Positions 36,324 through 45,532 of a DNA stretch of 64,000 bases are shown here, one piece after another (the stretch's first letter is position 1; the number at the start of each line of letters is the position of its first letter). The DNA is from Bin87 sp963666415 (lineage in GTDB: Bacteria > Chloroflexota > Dehalococcoidia > Lucifugimonadales > UBA3495): assembly GCA_963666415.2 (NCBI GenBank), contig CAXXPD010000003.1:4030001-4094000 (forward strand), read 5' to 3'. The notes under the pieces were generated by a model. That model ran no database searches. It had not been told where the DNA came from and saw only the letters and a program-made list of their open reading frames with translations. The position numbers were made by a program, and so were the translations under genes.

Positions 36324-38856
36324 TAGCCTATGCCGCTTGATTGTACAAAGCCGAGCCGTCCGGCGAGGGAGAAGAAGCGTCGTCGGAGGGTCTTGGTGGT
36401 TACCAGTTGCTCACCCAGACCGATGCGCGCGGTCCAGCGGGCCAGGTTATGCGCCATCACCTGCACCGCCAGCCAGGCGCCGTTGGCGGCGAAGCGGCCT
36501 GAGGGGAGATGGTTGAGCCCGACGCCGTACTTGAGGTCTCGGATGGCGTTCTCGATCTCGGCGTGGCGCCGATGGTCGGCCTCCAGTTCCAGGGTGTCCC
36601 CGTCTCGGTCGGTGATGCAGCCGTGATAGCTGTAGCTGGCGAAGAGGGCCAGCTGGGAGCCGGGCGTGGGCTGCACCCGCCGGACGATGAGCCGCACCGG
36701 TGCGGCGTCGGGCTCATCCTGGAAGGGGGCGTAGGTGGTCTCCGCCACGTCGGCGGCGCCGTCCATCCAGTAGGGAATCGGCGTCCAGTCAGTCTCGGGT
36801 ATGGCCTCGATGATATTCCGCAGGCGGGCTTGCTGGCGGACGGTGATGGAGTAGCGCACATCCATCTTGCGGCAGACGGCGACGATGGCGCGGGTGTAGA
36901 AGCCGCTGTCAGCCCGCACCGTGAGTTGTCCCCTGGCCCCGCCGTAGCGTACCCGCCCCACCGTCTCGCGTAGAAAGTGAGCGGCGCCCCGAACGGTGTT
37001 GGCGCGGCCCTTGCGCAGCCGAGCCATCAGCACGTCGCCGGTGCCGGCGGCAATGGCCAGCAGCGGGTGATAGCCTCGCTGGCCGGTGTAGCCGTGGTCG
37101 CGCGCCCCCTCCTTGGCCAGACCGTATGTCTCGCAGATGGTGGAGTCCAGGTCGATGGTCAACGGCCCGTCGCCGGGTCCGGCCCCAGCCGACCAGGCCC
37201 GGGCCAGCAGCTCCCGGCTGACCCGATCCAGTTGGCGGACGTGGCCCCACCGGAAACTGCGCAGGAAGGTCCCCAGGGTGGATGGCGCCTTGACTACGCA
37301 GCCGATGGCGCTAGCCGTCCCGCCGGTGCGCAGCACGTCGGCGTCGTCAATGCAGTCTCCTCCGGCCAGAGCAGACGCCACCAGCGTCATCACCTTGTCG
37401 CCGGTGTTGGCTCGGCCTGGGGCGCGACCCAGGTCCAGGTGCCGGTCAACCAGTTCGGGCCGGCCCAGATGCCGGCCCAGCGTGGCTGGCAGGATCAGCC
37501 CAGCATTGGCCACCAGGCGGTGGTCGTCAAAGGCGATTTGGATGCGGTCGGGGTGGTCATCTGCTAGCATCTTTTGGGTGCTCCTGGCCTGGGGACGGTT
37601 TCCTGTTTCAAAAGCCATTATCCCAGATGCACAGGAGCACTTTCTTACCCCTTCAGCACACCGCGACACTCATCTTTTCGGTGGATTGGGGCTACGCCGA
37701 CGGCAACGGCCTGTACCTTCGGGTTGACGACACCGGCAACAAGCGCTGGGTGCAACGGATCACCATCGCAGGCAAGCGCCACAACCTGGGCCTGGGCGGT
37801 TACCCGGTAGTAACCCTCCGGGATGCGCGGGAGCAGGCTGCGGCCAACAAACGGGCTGCCCGTGAAGGGCGCGATCCGCTGGCCGAACGGCGTCCCCAGG
37901 CAATGCCCACGTTCGCCGGAGCCACGGCCACCGTGGCGGGCATCCGCCGACCCACCTGGAAAACCCGAAGTATGGGGCGCAGTGGCAAACGTCTCTATCG
38001 GTCTACGCCTTTCCTGTGTTAGGTGACCGTGCCGTGGGCGACATCACGACGGCCGACGTTTTGCGCGTGCTCACTCCCATCTGGGCGGCCAAGACCGAGA
38101 CGGCACGGAAGGTACGCCAGCGCATCGCCATGGCGATGGATTGGGCCGTCGCACAAGGTTTCCGCGAGGACAACCCGGCTGGCAAAGCCGTCTCGCTCGC
38201 GCTACCCAAGATGCCCAAGGTAGGGAGCCACCAAAGGGCGTTGCCCCATGGCGACGTGGCGACGGCCATCCGCACCGTGTGGGCATCGGAGGCCAGCCGG
38301 GTCGTGAAACTGTCCACCGAGTTTTTGATCTTGACGGCGACACGTTCCGGCCAGGTGCGTGGGGCTACGTGGGACGAGGTTGACCTGGAATCACGGACGT
38401 GGACTATTCCAGCAGTGCGTTTGAAGGCGTTGCGTGATCACCGCATACCGCTCAGTGGCCGGGCCATGGCGATACTGGACGTAGCAATGGTGTTGGATGG
38501 GGCCTCCGGGCTGGTGTTTCCATCGCCAGTGAAGGGTGGCCAAATCTCCGATATGACCTACTCGAAGATGCTACGGGATTTAGGCATCCCGTGCGTACCC
38601 CATGGGTTTTGGTCATCGTTCCGGGATTTCGCCAGCGAGATGACCGACGCGCCACGTGAGGTAGCGGAGGCAGTACTGGCGCACAAACTCGGCGACGCCA
38701 CGGAGCTGGCCTACGCCCGGTCGGACCTTTTCGAGCGTAGGCGAAAGTTCATGCAGGAATGGGCCGACTACCTGTGTGGGCAACAATCCGTCGCCGAGAT
38801 GGTGGAGAAGGCACTGGGCGCAGTCGCTGGCGGCGAATAGCCCGAAGCGGGTGGGC

Positions 38857-39650
38857 CTAGAAACCGGGCCGGAAAGCCCTGGTTGGGTAGAGGGGTTTCG
38901 GCGGTAAAGCCGACGTGAGCAAAATCGCAGACCATAGTTGTCCGAGCCGGACCGCGCTGAAATTGGCCGCAGCATTGGCGACAAGAGCGTGGACAACAGC
39001 GTGGACGACATTGAGGACGATGCGGTGGCCTGCTGCGCCGCCACCGGTACTGCCCGACCGCCCGATGTTGCCCAACGCCAGGGTCAGGTTGGCCACCGTG
39101 GCCGCCAGGTACAGCTGAAATCTCGTTTTGACCCTACCGAAGTAGCGGGCTTGCCGGATGCCCAACTGGACCAGCCGCGCCAGCCGATGCTCTGCTACTA
39201 CTCGGCGCGCTCGATACTCGTCGTAGGCAGCGCTCTGCTGCAACGCTCGGGCCTGCTGCAGCAGGGCTTCCTGCGGATGGATTTGCACCCTGCGTCCTTT
39301 ACTGCCTTGGGCCGCAATGCATTCGGGCCGCAGCGGGCACGCCCCACAGGTCTCCCAATCAAATTGGACAGCCTGCAATCGATAGACACGACCCGTGCGA
39401 TCCGTCCGCTTTCCGGCCGGCACGATGGTGCGGGTAACCTGTCCGGCCGGAAAGGTGCAACTGCCCGCGGCCAGGTCAAGGTGAAAGTCATGCTTGGGAA
39501 AGTGTTTCCGGTTGGGTCGGCCCGGCGCTTTGGCCACCAACCGGCGTCCCGCATCGACGAAGGTCTCGCGGGTCCCGCCGTCCCATAGGCAGCGTCGCCC
39601 ATGGCTTCCTCCACCGGCGCTCCGGTACTCGTTCGCTGGCGGGCATCGAA
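38857..39650 (-). pseudogene. IS1182-family transposase C-terminal fragment
   Basis: Reads GDAAYG, then after a one-base loss near 39585 the correct frame GGTRETFVDAGRRLVAKAP, CGACPLRPECIA (Cys cluster), HPQEALLQQARA and RLVQLGIRQARYFGRVKT, the usual IS1182 ending, followed by an extra tail. The N-terminal half is missing where IS5 copy 2 begins. Convergent with the integrase gene. Confidence 0.82.
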
Positions 39651-39654
39651 CCTA

Positions 39655-41065
39655 TCAGCGTGTTGAATTAGGGTGGTGGATTGGCTGGTTGAGGCTTGGG
39701 CGGAGTGTGGCTGGTGGCGTAGCCGCCGGTATCAGTAAGTGTACGACGGCTTCGAAGGTCAGCGGTGGCGATGCTGAGGGAGTCCAGGGCACCGTTGGTT
39801 AGCCCAATCGACCTGGACTGGACGGGAACGGCAAACTACCCCCGTTTAGGCTGGGCCCGCGGTTAGTTTGGCCAGTCGTACCAGGTTGTATCCGGCGACC
39901 GTCAGCTCAGCCCACATCCGGTTCCGGTCAACGCCACGGTAGCGCAGCTTCCTACCTCCGGCTACCGTGTTGATCCAGCCGAACACCTCCTCCACGCGCT
40001 TGCGCACCCGTTGGCTAATTCGGTAGCCCTCATGCCGGGTGGTTCTTCCGTCAATGGCCGAGTGTTGCTTCTGCGCCACCCGAGGCGTCACCTTCAGGTG
40101 GCGGCATCGCCTGATGAACTCCCTGGTATCGTAGCCCCGGTCGGCGCCGACCGTGATTCGTCCGGCACCCGGCACCGCCCCCAGCATGACAATGGCGGCA
40201 TCCCGTTCCGAGGTCCCGCCCGCCGGTGTGAGCATCACGTCCACCACCAGACCCTGCCGGTTGTCGATCAGCACATGACCTTCAAAACACAGGCGCGCTG
40301 CTTTCCCCGGGCCTTTCTTCGCCAGATGGGCCTCCGGATTCTTGGTAGATTCAGGGGTGGACACATGGGTCTCATTGCGGCGGCGCTGACCGCGAAAGTC
40401 CACCTCCGGATTGCGCCCGCCACCGTCAGCTCGAAAATGGTCACCCGAACCGTCGCCAAGCTGGCGGGTCTCCGTCCCGGGGCCGAAAACTCTTCAGCGA
40501 TGCCCAGGCTTCATCTATCCCCGTGGCCGAAGCAGTGTCCCGTCCACGCTGAGATGCTCCGCCGACAGCAGACCCTGCTGCCTTGCCTGCTCCACGATGG
40601 CCGGCAGAAACTCTCGAGATACTTCCGCTTCCAGCAATCGACTTCGGTTCTTCGCAAATACCGAGTGGTCGAAGCTGTGGTCCATGATGTTCAAATCCAG
40701 AAACCACTTGAACAGCAGGTCGTATTCCAACCTTTCGCAGAACTGCCGCTCACTGCGCCCTTGAATGCAGGGTAGGGAATAGCGCCATCAGCAGGCGGGC
40801 TTTGAGCAGGTGCTCCGGCGGTATCGAAGGGCGACCGTCGGCGGCATACATCCGGTCGAAGGTCGACGACATCTGCGCCAGCGCCCGATCCACCATGGGT
40901 TTGATCCGCCGGATGGGATGGCTCTGGGGTACCAGGGCGTCGGGCGTTACCGCCGTGAGCATCTCAACCTGTCGCGCCGTTTTGCCTCGCAGGAGCAACC
41001 TCCACACCTATCGTACCTCGCATCGTACCATCACCCTGCCGGCCGACCCGTTTTTGAACACCATG
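39655..41065 (-). mobile_element. IS5-family element, copy 2, decayed
   Basis: The ends resemble copy 1 at 11111-12436: GTGTTGAA..GGG at the left and the complement of GTGTTCAAAAACGGG at the right. It separates the IS1182 remnant from the IstB remnant, having cut into both. Boundaries are good to about 5 bp. Confidence 0.75.
39846..41007 (-). pseudogene. IS5-family transposase, multiple frameshifts
   Basis: At least three frames are needed: GHPIRRIKPMVDRALAQMSS, then MEYDLLFKWFLDLN to SVDGTLL, then ASLKSFRPRDGD, then a long C-terminal frame with TVGADRGYDTREF and RVEEVFGWINT. A clear relative of the copy at 11186-12266 and more decayed. Confidence 0.88.
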
Positions 41066-41183
41066 CTAAAGGTCTTGGAACAGGAGGCTGAGGATCGCCG
41101 CCACCGGCGCATCAACCGGTTGCGCCGGGAGTCCGGGCTGCCCTCGGGCAAGACCTGGGAGACCTTCGAGCACCACCGGGTCC

Positions 41184-42562
41184 AGTAGAGTCCCAGGAAG
41201 TGGTGTAAGAGTTAGGCGGTTGGCAAAACGCTGACCACCGCGTCATCCTTGTGGAATCACAACAACCCAACCAAGGAGAACGACGGTGGTCAAGCAAAGA
41301 ATGGATCTTTTGGAATTATTACGCAAGCGTGGTATGGACGGAGACGTGGACTTGCTGCGGGAAGCACTGCGGGTCCTGGTGGACGGCATCATGGACGCCG
41401 AGGTTTCCGCCCAGATCGGCGCCCAGCACGGCGAACGCAGCCCGGAGCGGGTCACCTACCGCAACGGCTACCGCAACCGCACCTGGGACACCCGGGTGGG
41501 CACCATGGAGTTGCACATTCCCAAGCTGCGGGAAGGCAGCTACTTCCCCAGCCTGCTGGAACCGCGGCGGCGCAGCGAGAAAGCCCTGCTGGCCGTCATC
41601 CAGCAAGCCTATGTAGAAGGCGTGTCCACTCGGCGGGTGGACGATCTGATCAAGGCCCTGGGTTGCGACGGCATCTCCAGCAGCCAGGTGTCGCGCATCT
41701 GCGAGCAACTGGACGAAGTGGTGGAGAGTTTCCTGGGTCGCCCCCTGGACGATGGTCCCTACCCCTACGTGTGGCTGGACGGCCTGACCCAGAAGGTGCG
41801 GGAGGGCGGTCGCATCGTCAACGTCTGCGTGGTGGTGGCGACGGGGGTCAATGCCGAAGGGCAGCGTGAGATCCTGGGTATGGACGTGGGCGCCAGCGAG
41901 GACGGCGCCTTCTGGCTGGCCTTCCTGCGGTCGCTGACCGCTCGGGGCCTCAGCGGGGTGGAGCTGGTAACCTCCGATGCTCACCAGGGGCTGAAGAACG
42001 CCATCGCCGCGGTGTTTGCTGGGGCCAGCTGGCAGCGCTGCCGCACCCACTTCATGGCCAACCTGCTCACCCGAGTGCCCAAGCGTGCCCAACCCGGCCT
42101 GGCCACCCAGGACATTCTCGCATGGTCCGCACCATCTACCAGCAACTGTCTCCCGCCGAGGTCCACGGCCAATTGGACCGAGTGGTGGAACAACTCCGGG
42201 AGCCCTTTGCCCAGGTGGCGGAGCTGCTGGCGGATGCCGCGCCGGACATCCTGGCCTTCACGGCCTTCCCAGTGGCCCACTGGCAGAAGCTGTGGTCCAA
42301 CAACCCGCAGGAACGGCTGAACCGGGAGATCCGTCGCCGCACTGACGTGGTGGGCATTTTCCCCAACCGGCTGTCGGCGCGGCGCCTGGTGGGCGCGGTG
42401 CTGGCCGAGCAACACGACGAATGGGCCGAAGCCCGCCGCTACCTCACCATCCCCAACGCCGCCGGCAACGAGGCACTGCCGGAGCCCAATATGCTGGACG
42501 CAGCGGCCTGATCAACATCAAAAGGGATGACGCGCTTTTACACTACTTGACGGGACACTACC
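41184..42562 (+). mobile_element. IS256-family element, copy 2
   Basis: A 1379-bp element with the same terminal repeats as copy 1 and an exact 8-bp duplication CCGGGTCC (41176-41183 and 42563-42570). Confidence 0.95.
41286..42511 (+). CDS. IS256-family transposase in two overlapping frames
   Basis: Nearly identical to the copy at 2514-3739, including the same frame change before MVRTIYQQLSPAEVH. First frame: VWLDGLTQKVR and VTSDAHQGLK; second frame: NNPQERLNREIRRRT and the C-terminus AGNEALPEPNMLDAAA. Differences are scattered and mostly silent or conservative, so both frames appear to have been kept. Confidence 0.85.
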
Positions 42563-43119
42563 CCGGGTCCCCCTGGCGCTGCGCCAGCAGCTGGACCATC
42601 TGGCCCAAGGTAGCTTCGTCGAGCGCGGCGTCAACGTGCTGGCCTTCGGGCTGCCCGGCACCGGCAAGACCCACGCCCGGTGCGCCCTGGGCCACCGCCT
42701 GGTGGAAGCCGGCCACTCCGTCCTCTTCGCTCCGGCCTACCGTCTGGTGCAGGAACTGCTCGCCGCCAAGCGCGATCTGGACCTGCCCCGCCAGCTGCGC
42801 AAGCTGGACAACTTCGACTTCCTGCTCCTCGACGACCTGGGCTACCTGCCCCAGGGCGCCGAGGAATCGGAGGTCCTCTTCACCCTCATCGCCGAACGCT
42901 ACGAGCGCAGATCGTTGGGCATCACGTCAAACCTGGTCTTCTCGGAGTGGGAGCGCATCTTTGCCAACCCCATGGCCACCGCCGCGGCGATTGACCGGGT
43001 CGTGCACCACTCCGTCATCCTGGAGTTTGACGTCCCCAGCTACCGCACCAACGCTGCCCAGCAACGGGGCCACGCCGAGGAGGTGAACCGGCAAAACTGA
43101 TTGACGCCAACCGGCAAGA

Positions 43120-43542
43120 ATGATTGACGCGGGACATCTGGGCCGCTCCCGCGGCGGACTGAGCACCAAGGTTCATCTCCTTGTTGATGCCCAGGGGTGC
43201 CCGGTGCGTTTCTCTCTCACCGGCGGTCAGCGGGCGGATGTCTCCCAGGCCATACCTCTGCTGACCGGTATCGAGACTGGGGCCGTCATCGCCGACAAGG
43301 GGTATGAAAGCAACCGGGTACTGGCCTTCATCCGGGACCAAGGAGCGGAAGCGGTCATACCGCCCAAGTCAAACCGGAGGGACCCTTGGGAATACGACCG
43401 GGAACTGTATCGGGAGCGCAACCTGATTGAGCGAGCCTTCAACAAATTGAAACAGTGGCGCAGAATTGCAACCCGGTATGATCGCAGGAGCTTGTATTTT
43501 CTGTCGGCCCTGCACTTGGTAGCCTCTGTCATCTGGGGTTAG
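43120..43542 (+). pseudogene. IS5-family transposase C-terminal part
   Basis: Reads LGRSRGGLSTKVHLLVDAQG, VIADKGYESNRV (second Asp), RERNLIERAFNKLKQWRRIA (Glu) and ALHLVASVIW, the OrfB part of an IS5-family transposase. OrfA with the first Asp is absent: the sequence upstream is the right end of the IS21 remnant. Confidence 0.85.
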
Positions 43543-43605
43543 CAATTGTCGATTAGCCCTAGTGCTCTGGGCAGGTACAGATTCGCCTGAAAGGAATTAA
43601 TTGAC

Positions 43606-44127
43606 ATGAAACTTTCACTCCAAACGGTTGCGTTGTCGGTCTTCGCCATCTCCTTGTTGGCCTCCATCGGCACCGCCAGCCCCATCCAAGCCCACTTTCG
43701 GATTGTTGACTCGGTGAACGATTGCGAGATCCGCTACGAGGACAAGACGCAGTATGACGCGGCGCGTAGCCCCTGCGAATCCAAGTGGGAAGCCCTCAAG
43801 GGGAGCGATAACTGCGTCAACTTGGCGCCGGATACGTCGGATACGTCCACGGACTTGGTCTTCAAGGACGTGAACAAACCGGGAGCGTCCTGGGTTGGCC
43901 TCTATACTTGGTGGCCTGTCGCGAAGGATACCATCAAGTTCAACGAGCATTGGATGAACCAATACACCAGCTCCTGTCGCAAAGCGTTCGTGGGGATTCA
44001 CGAGTCGGGGCACGCCCAACGCCTGGCCCACTCTTATTCGCCCAACATCATAGAGGACACGGTTCAAACGAGGTGTAGTCTGGGTGACCACGACAAGGCG
44101 GACTACCGCGAAAAGTGGGGTAATTAA
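43606..44127 (+). CDS. Secreted putative zinc protease
   Basis: A 173-aa protein with an N-terminal signal peptide (LSVFAISLLASIGTAS, cleavage near IQA-HF). HESGHAQRLAH near residue 132 fits HExxHxxxxxH, the zinc-binding spacing of metzincins, though the usual Gly is Arg. Four to five Cys residues could form disulfides in the secreted form. Function beyond a likely metalloprotease fold is unknown. Followed 1 nt later by another exported protein gene. Confidence 0.65.
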   Translation: MKLSLQTVALSVFAISLLASIGTASPIQAHFRIVDSVNDCEIRYEDKTQYDAARSPCESKWEALKGSDNCVNLAPDTSDTSTDLVFKDVNKPGASWVGLYTWWPVAKDTIKFNEHWMNQYTSSCRKAFVGIHESGHAQRLAHSYSPNIIEDTVQTRCSLGDHDKADYREKWGN

Positions 44128-44128
44128 G

Positions 44129-44764
44129 ATGATCAACAACATCAAAAATCGTAGGGCACTCTGGATCGCCCTCATCGGTGTATCCATCCTACTACTGGCC
44201 CTGGGTGTAGGCCAGTACGCGCGAGGCGGGCCGTTGCCGCTGGCAACCGGAGCCCCGCTGTGGGTAACGGATATCAGGGATGACCGGAAACTGTCCGGCC
44301 TCGCCGACAACATCTGGTTCGGCCAGGTCATGGGAAAGACTGGCCAAGTGGAGGACTCCGCGCCGGCTACGCACTACTCCGTCGTTGTGTTTGAGTCGCT
44401 CAAAGGAGAGCTTTCCGGTATGATCACAGTCAGCCAAGAGCGTGCCGATATGTCTAACGGTCAGCAATTTAAAATACAAGGAGCCCCTGACCTGTTGGAA
44501 CCCGGCAAATCCTACCTCTTCATTACCAGAGCAGACCCCGCTGAGGGGTACCACGTGGTGGTGCCCGGTGTTGGAAACCTGCTCCTTGACGTGGACGACA
44601 ACGCTGGTCGAGCGGCTGTCTTGGGGAGCACTGACGCTAATAGTCTCCGCGAACGATTCGAGAGCGCGATCGCGAACGAAGAGCCGGGGGCCCCTCAACT
44701 AACGGATTCTCGGCGCAGCCTTAAACCGGCGGAACGCGGGAACATTCCGTCGTTGCCGGGTTAG
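44129..44764 (+). CDS. Membrane-anchored or exported protein of unknown function
   Basis: A 211-aa protein. A positively charged start and the segment LWIALIGVSILLLALGVGQY form a signal anchor. The remainder is a beta-rich domain (NIWFGQVMGK, YSVVVFESLKGELSGMITVSQE, GKSYLFITRADP). The stop is followed at once by a fragment with the same SLKG and YVLFL pattern, so it belongs to a tandem family. Likely co-transcribed with the secreted protease gene. Confidence 0.65.
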   Translation: MINNIKNRRALWIALIGVSILLLALGVGQYARGGPLPLATGAPLWVTDIRDDRKLSGLADNIWFGQVMGKTGQVEDSAPATHYSVVVFESLKGELSGMITVSQERADMSNGQQFKIQGAPDLLEPGKSYLFITRADPAEGYHVVVPGVGNLLLDVDDNAGRAAVLGSTDANSLRERFESAIANEEPGAPQLTDSRRSLKPAERGNIPSLPG

Positions 44765-44765
44765 G

Positions 44766-45080
44766 GGTTCGCTGAAGGGGGATGCCCAAGCTGGAGAAAC
44801 GCTTTATGTTGTGGAGTCCGCTGAGGTCAAGACTGCGTCGGGTGACGGAGCGTCGGAAGCTGTGAGGTACAATGTGCTGCAGTTGACGGCAGATCAGGAG
44901 TACGTCTTGTTCTTGCATAGCAAGGCGGATCCTGCGGGTTATCCTGCGCGGCATGGGGGCACCATCTGGACACACCCAGGAGAACCCGGCATCGCGCAGT
45001 TGGACTTGGAAGGGCGTCTCACTTTTATCGCGATTGATAGGTACAAAACCCTGGGTCGTCCCTGTTTGTGTGGTTCTTAG
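44766..45080 (+). pseudogene. Truncated paralogue of the preceding exported protein
   Basis: The open frame begins right after the previous stop: GSLKGDAQAGETLYVVESAE, VLQLTADQEYVLFLHSKADP. This parallels SLKGELSGMITVSQE and LLEPGKSYLFITRADP of the preceding gene. The N-terminal half with signal anchor is absent. Confidence 0.6.
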
Positions 45081-45239
45081 AGTGATGATAAGGGGTGGCG
45101 TCCGGTCAAGAAGTGCAATGTTTGTCATACTTGGTTGTTGATGTGGTTCAAGGGATGCCTCTGGGATTTTGCTTTGGTGAGCCTGCTTAGGCCTTCGGGC
45201 ACCAAGCGGTGCTTTTGCTTTCCTAGTCGGCTTTGGCGT

Positions 45240-45400
45240 ACAAAGGTGTATGTCAACACCCGGCCGCTTTTAACGGCTGATTCCGCAGCCGCGATCAGCG
45301 ATGTTTCCTGTGTCTTTCCTTCCATACGTTTCTGCCTCAATAGCCTGACTTGTCGGTCTGTAATCAACGGTACCTCCGTACCGAATGATTGCCCCACCAC
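45240..45400 (-). pseudogene. IS21 IstA N-terminal remnant
   Basis: PLITDRQVRLLRQKRMEGKTQE is typical of the N-terminal HTH region of another IS21 IstA type; homology fades afterwards. Only about 40 residues remain. The rest of 45081-45532 shows nothing recognisable. Confidence 0.45.
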
Positions 45401-45532
45401 GACCGGCTAAAATAGTCGACGCTACTGGCATTCGTTATTGTCGTTAATCAGCAGGAAACGGACCGCCTCTCCCTACGGGAGCAGCATCCCACGGACTCCC
45501 ACTGAAAAACAAAAGACCAGCAGGAGAGAAAA

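Larger units (their letters stand above)
31007..36355 (+). mobile_element. IS701-like element, copy 2, carrying two IS630 elements
   Basis: The ends are CTCGACTTTGTACAA and the complement of CTCGGCTTTGTACAA. CCGTCCG (7 bp) is repeated on both sides; GAG before it is also shared, so the duplication could be 10 bp with shorter ends. IS630 copy 1 sits in its left non-coding end and IS630 copy 2 in the last codons of its transposase. Confidence 0.87.
30889..37570 (-). pseudogene. IS1380 transposase, split by the IS701-like composite
   Basis: The 5' segment (about 36356-37570) has the whole catalytic core: TIDLDSTICE, RADSGFY and HAEIENAIRDLKYG. The last 40 residues lie at 30889-31006, beyond the insertion, which falls at the GLAGRLTRSARR codons. 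Without the insertion it would match copy d. The 5' ATG follows AGGAGC. Confidence 0.9.
30608..37691 (-). mobile_element. IS1380-family element, copy b, with nested ISs
   Basis: A 7.1-kb composite. The outer IS1380 ends CCCGAATCCACCG and the complement of CCCCAATCCACCG are flanked by an exact CTACG duplication (30603-30607 and 37692-37696). Inside, an IS701-like element (31007-36355) splits the 3' part of the IS1380 transposase gene. Confidence 0.93.
30538..38840 (+). pseudogene. P4-type tyrosine integrase, split by nested ISs
   Basis: The 5' end (ATG 30538, SLTPQRIREVKKPGDY) and the continuation at 37692 (ADGNGLYLRVDDTGNKRW) join in frame once the IS1380 composite and one CTACG duplication are removed. 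One base is also off near 37960: YGAQWQTSLSVYAFPVLGD is split from the upstream frame. The catalytic domain (38016-38840) keeps the Arg of ATRSGQVRGATWDE, HGFWSSFRDF, LAHKLG and the Tyr of AYARSDLFERRR. It was probably the integrase of a genomic island. Confidence 0.88.
41063..43100 (+). pseudogene. istB: IS21-family IstB (second type), split by IS256
   Basis: The 5' segment encodes LKVLEQEAEDRRHRRINRLR and SGKTWETFEHHRV; the 3' segment continues PLALRQQLDHLAQGSFVERG, FGLPGTGKTHAR (Walker A), FLLLDDLGYLPQ (Walker B) and ITSNLVFSEW. Removing IS256 copy 2 and one 8-bp duplication joins both in frame. The N-terminus was cut by IS5 copy 2. It differs from the IstB of the two complete IS21 copies. 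Confidence 0.92.

Noticed and set aside
31007..36355. Fixed size for the IS701-like target duplication
   Set aside because: 7 bp (CCGTCCG) and 10 bp (GAGCCGTCCG) fit equally because GAG is also the end of the terminal repeat.
45135..45410. Plus-strand 91-codon frame
   Set aside because: The minus strand carries a recognisable IstA N-terminal motif; the plus frame is its shadow.
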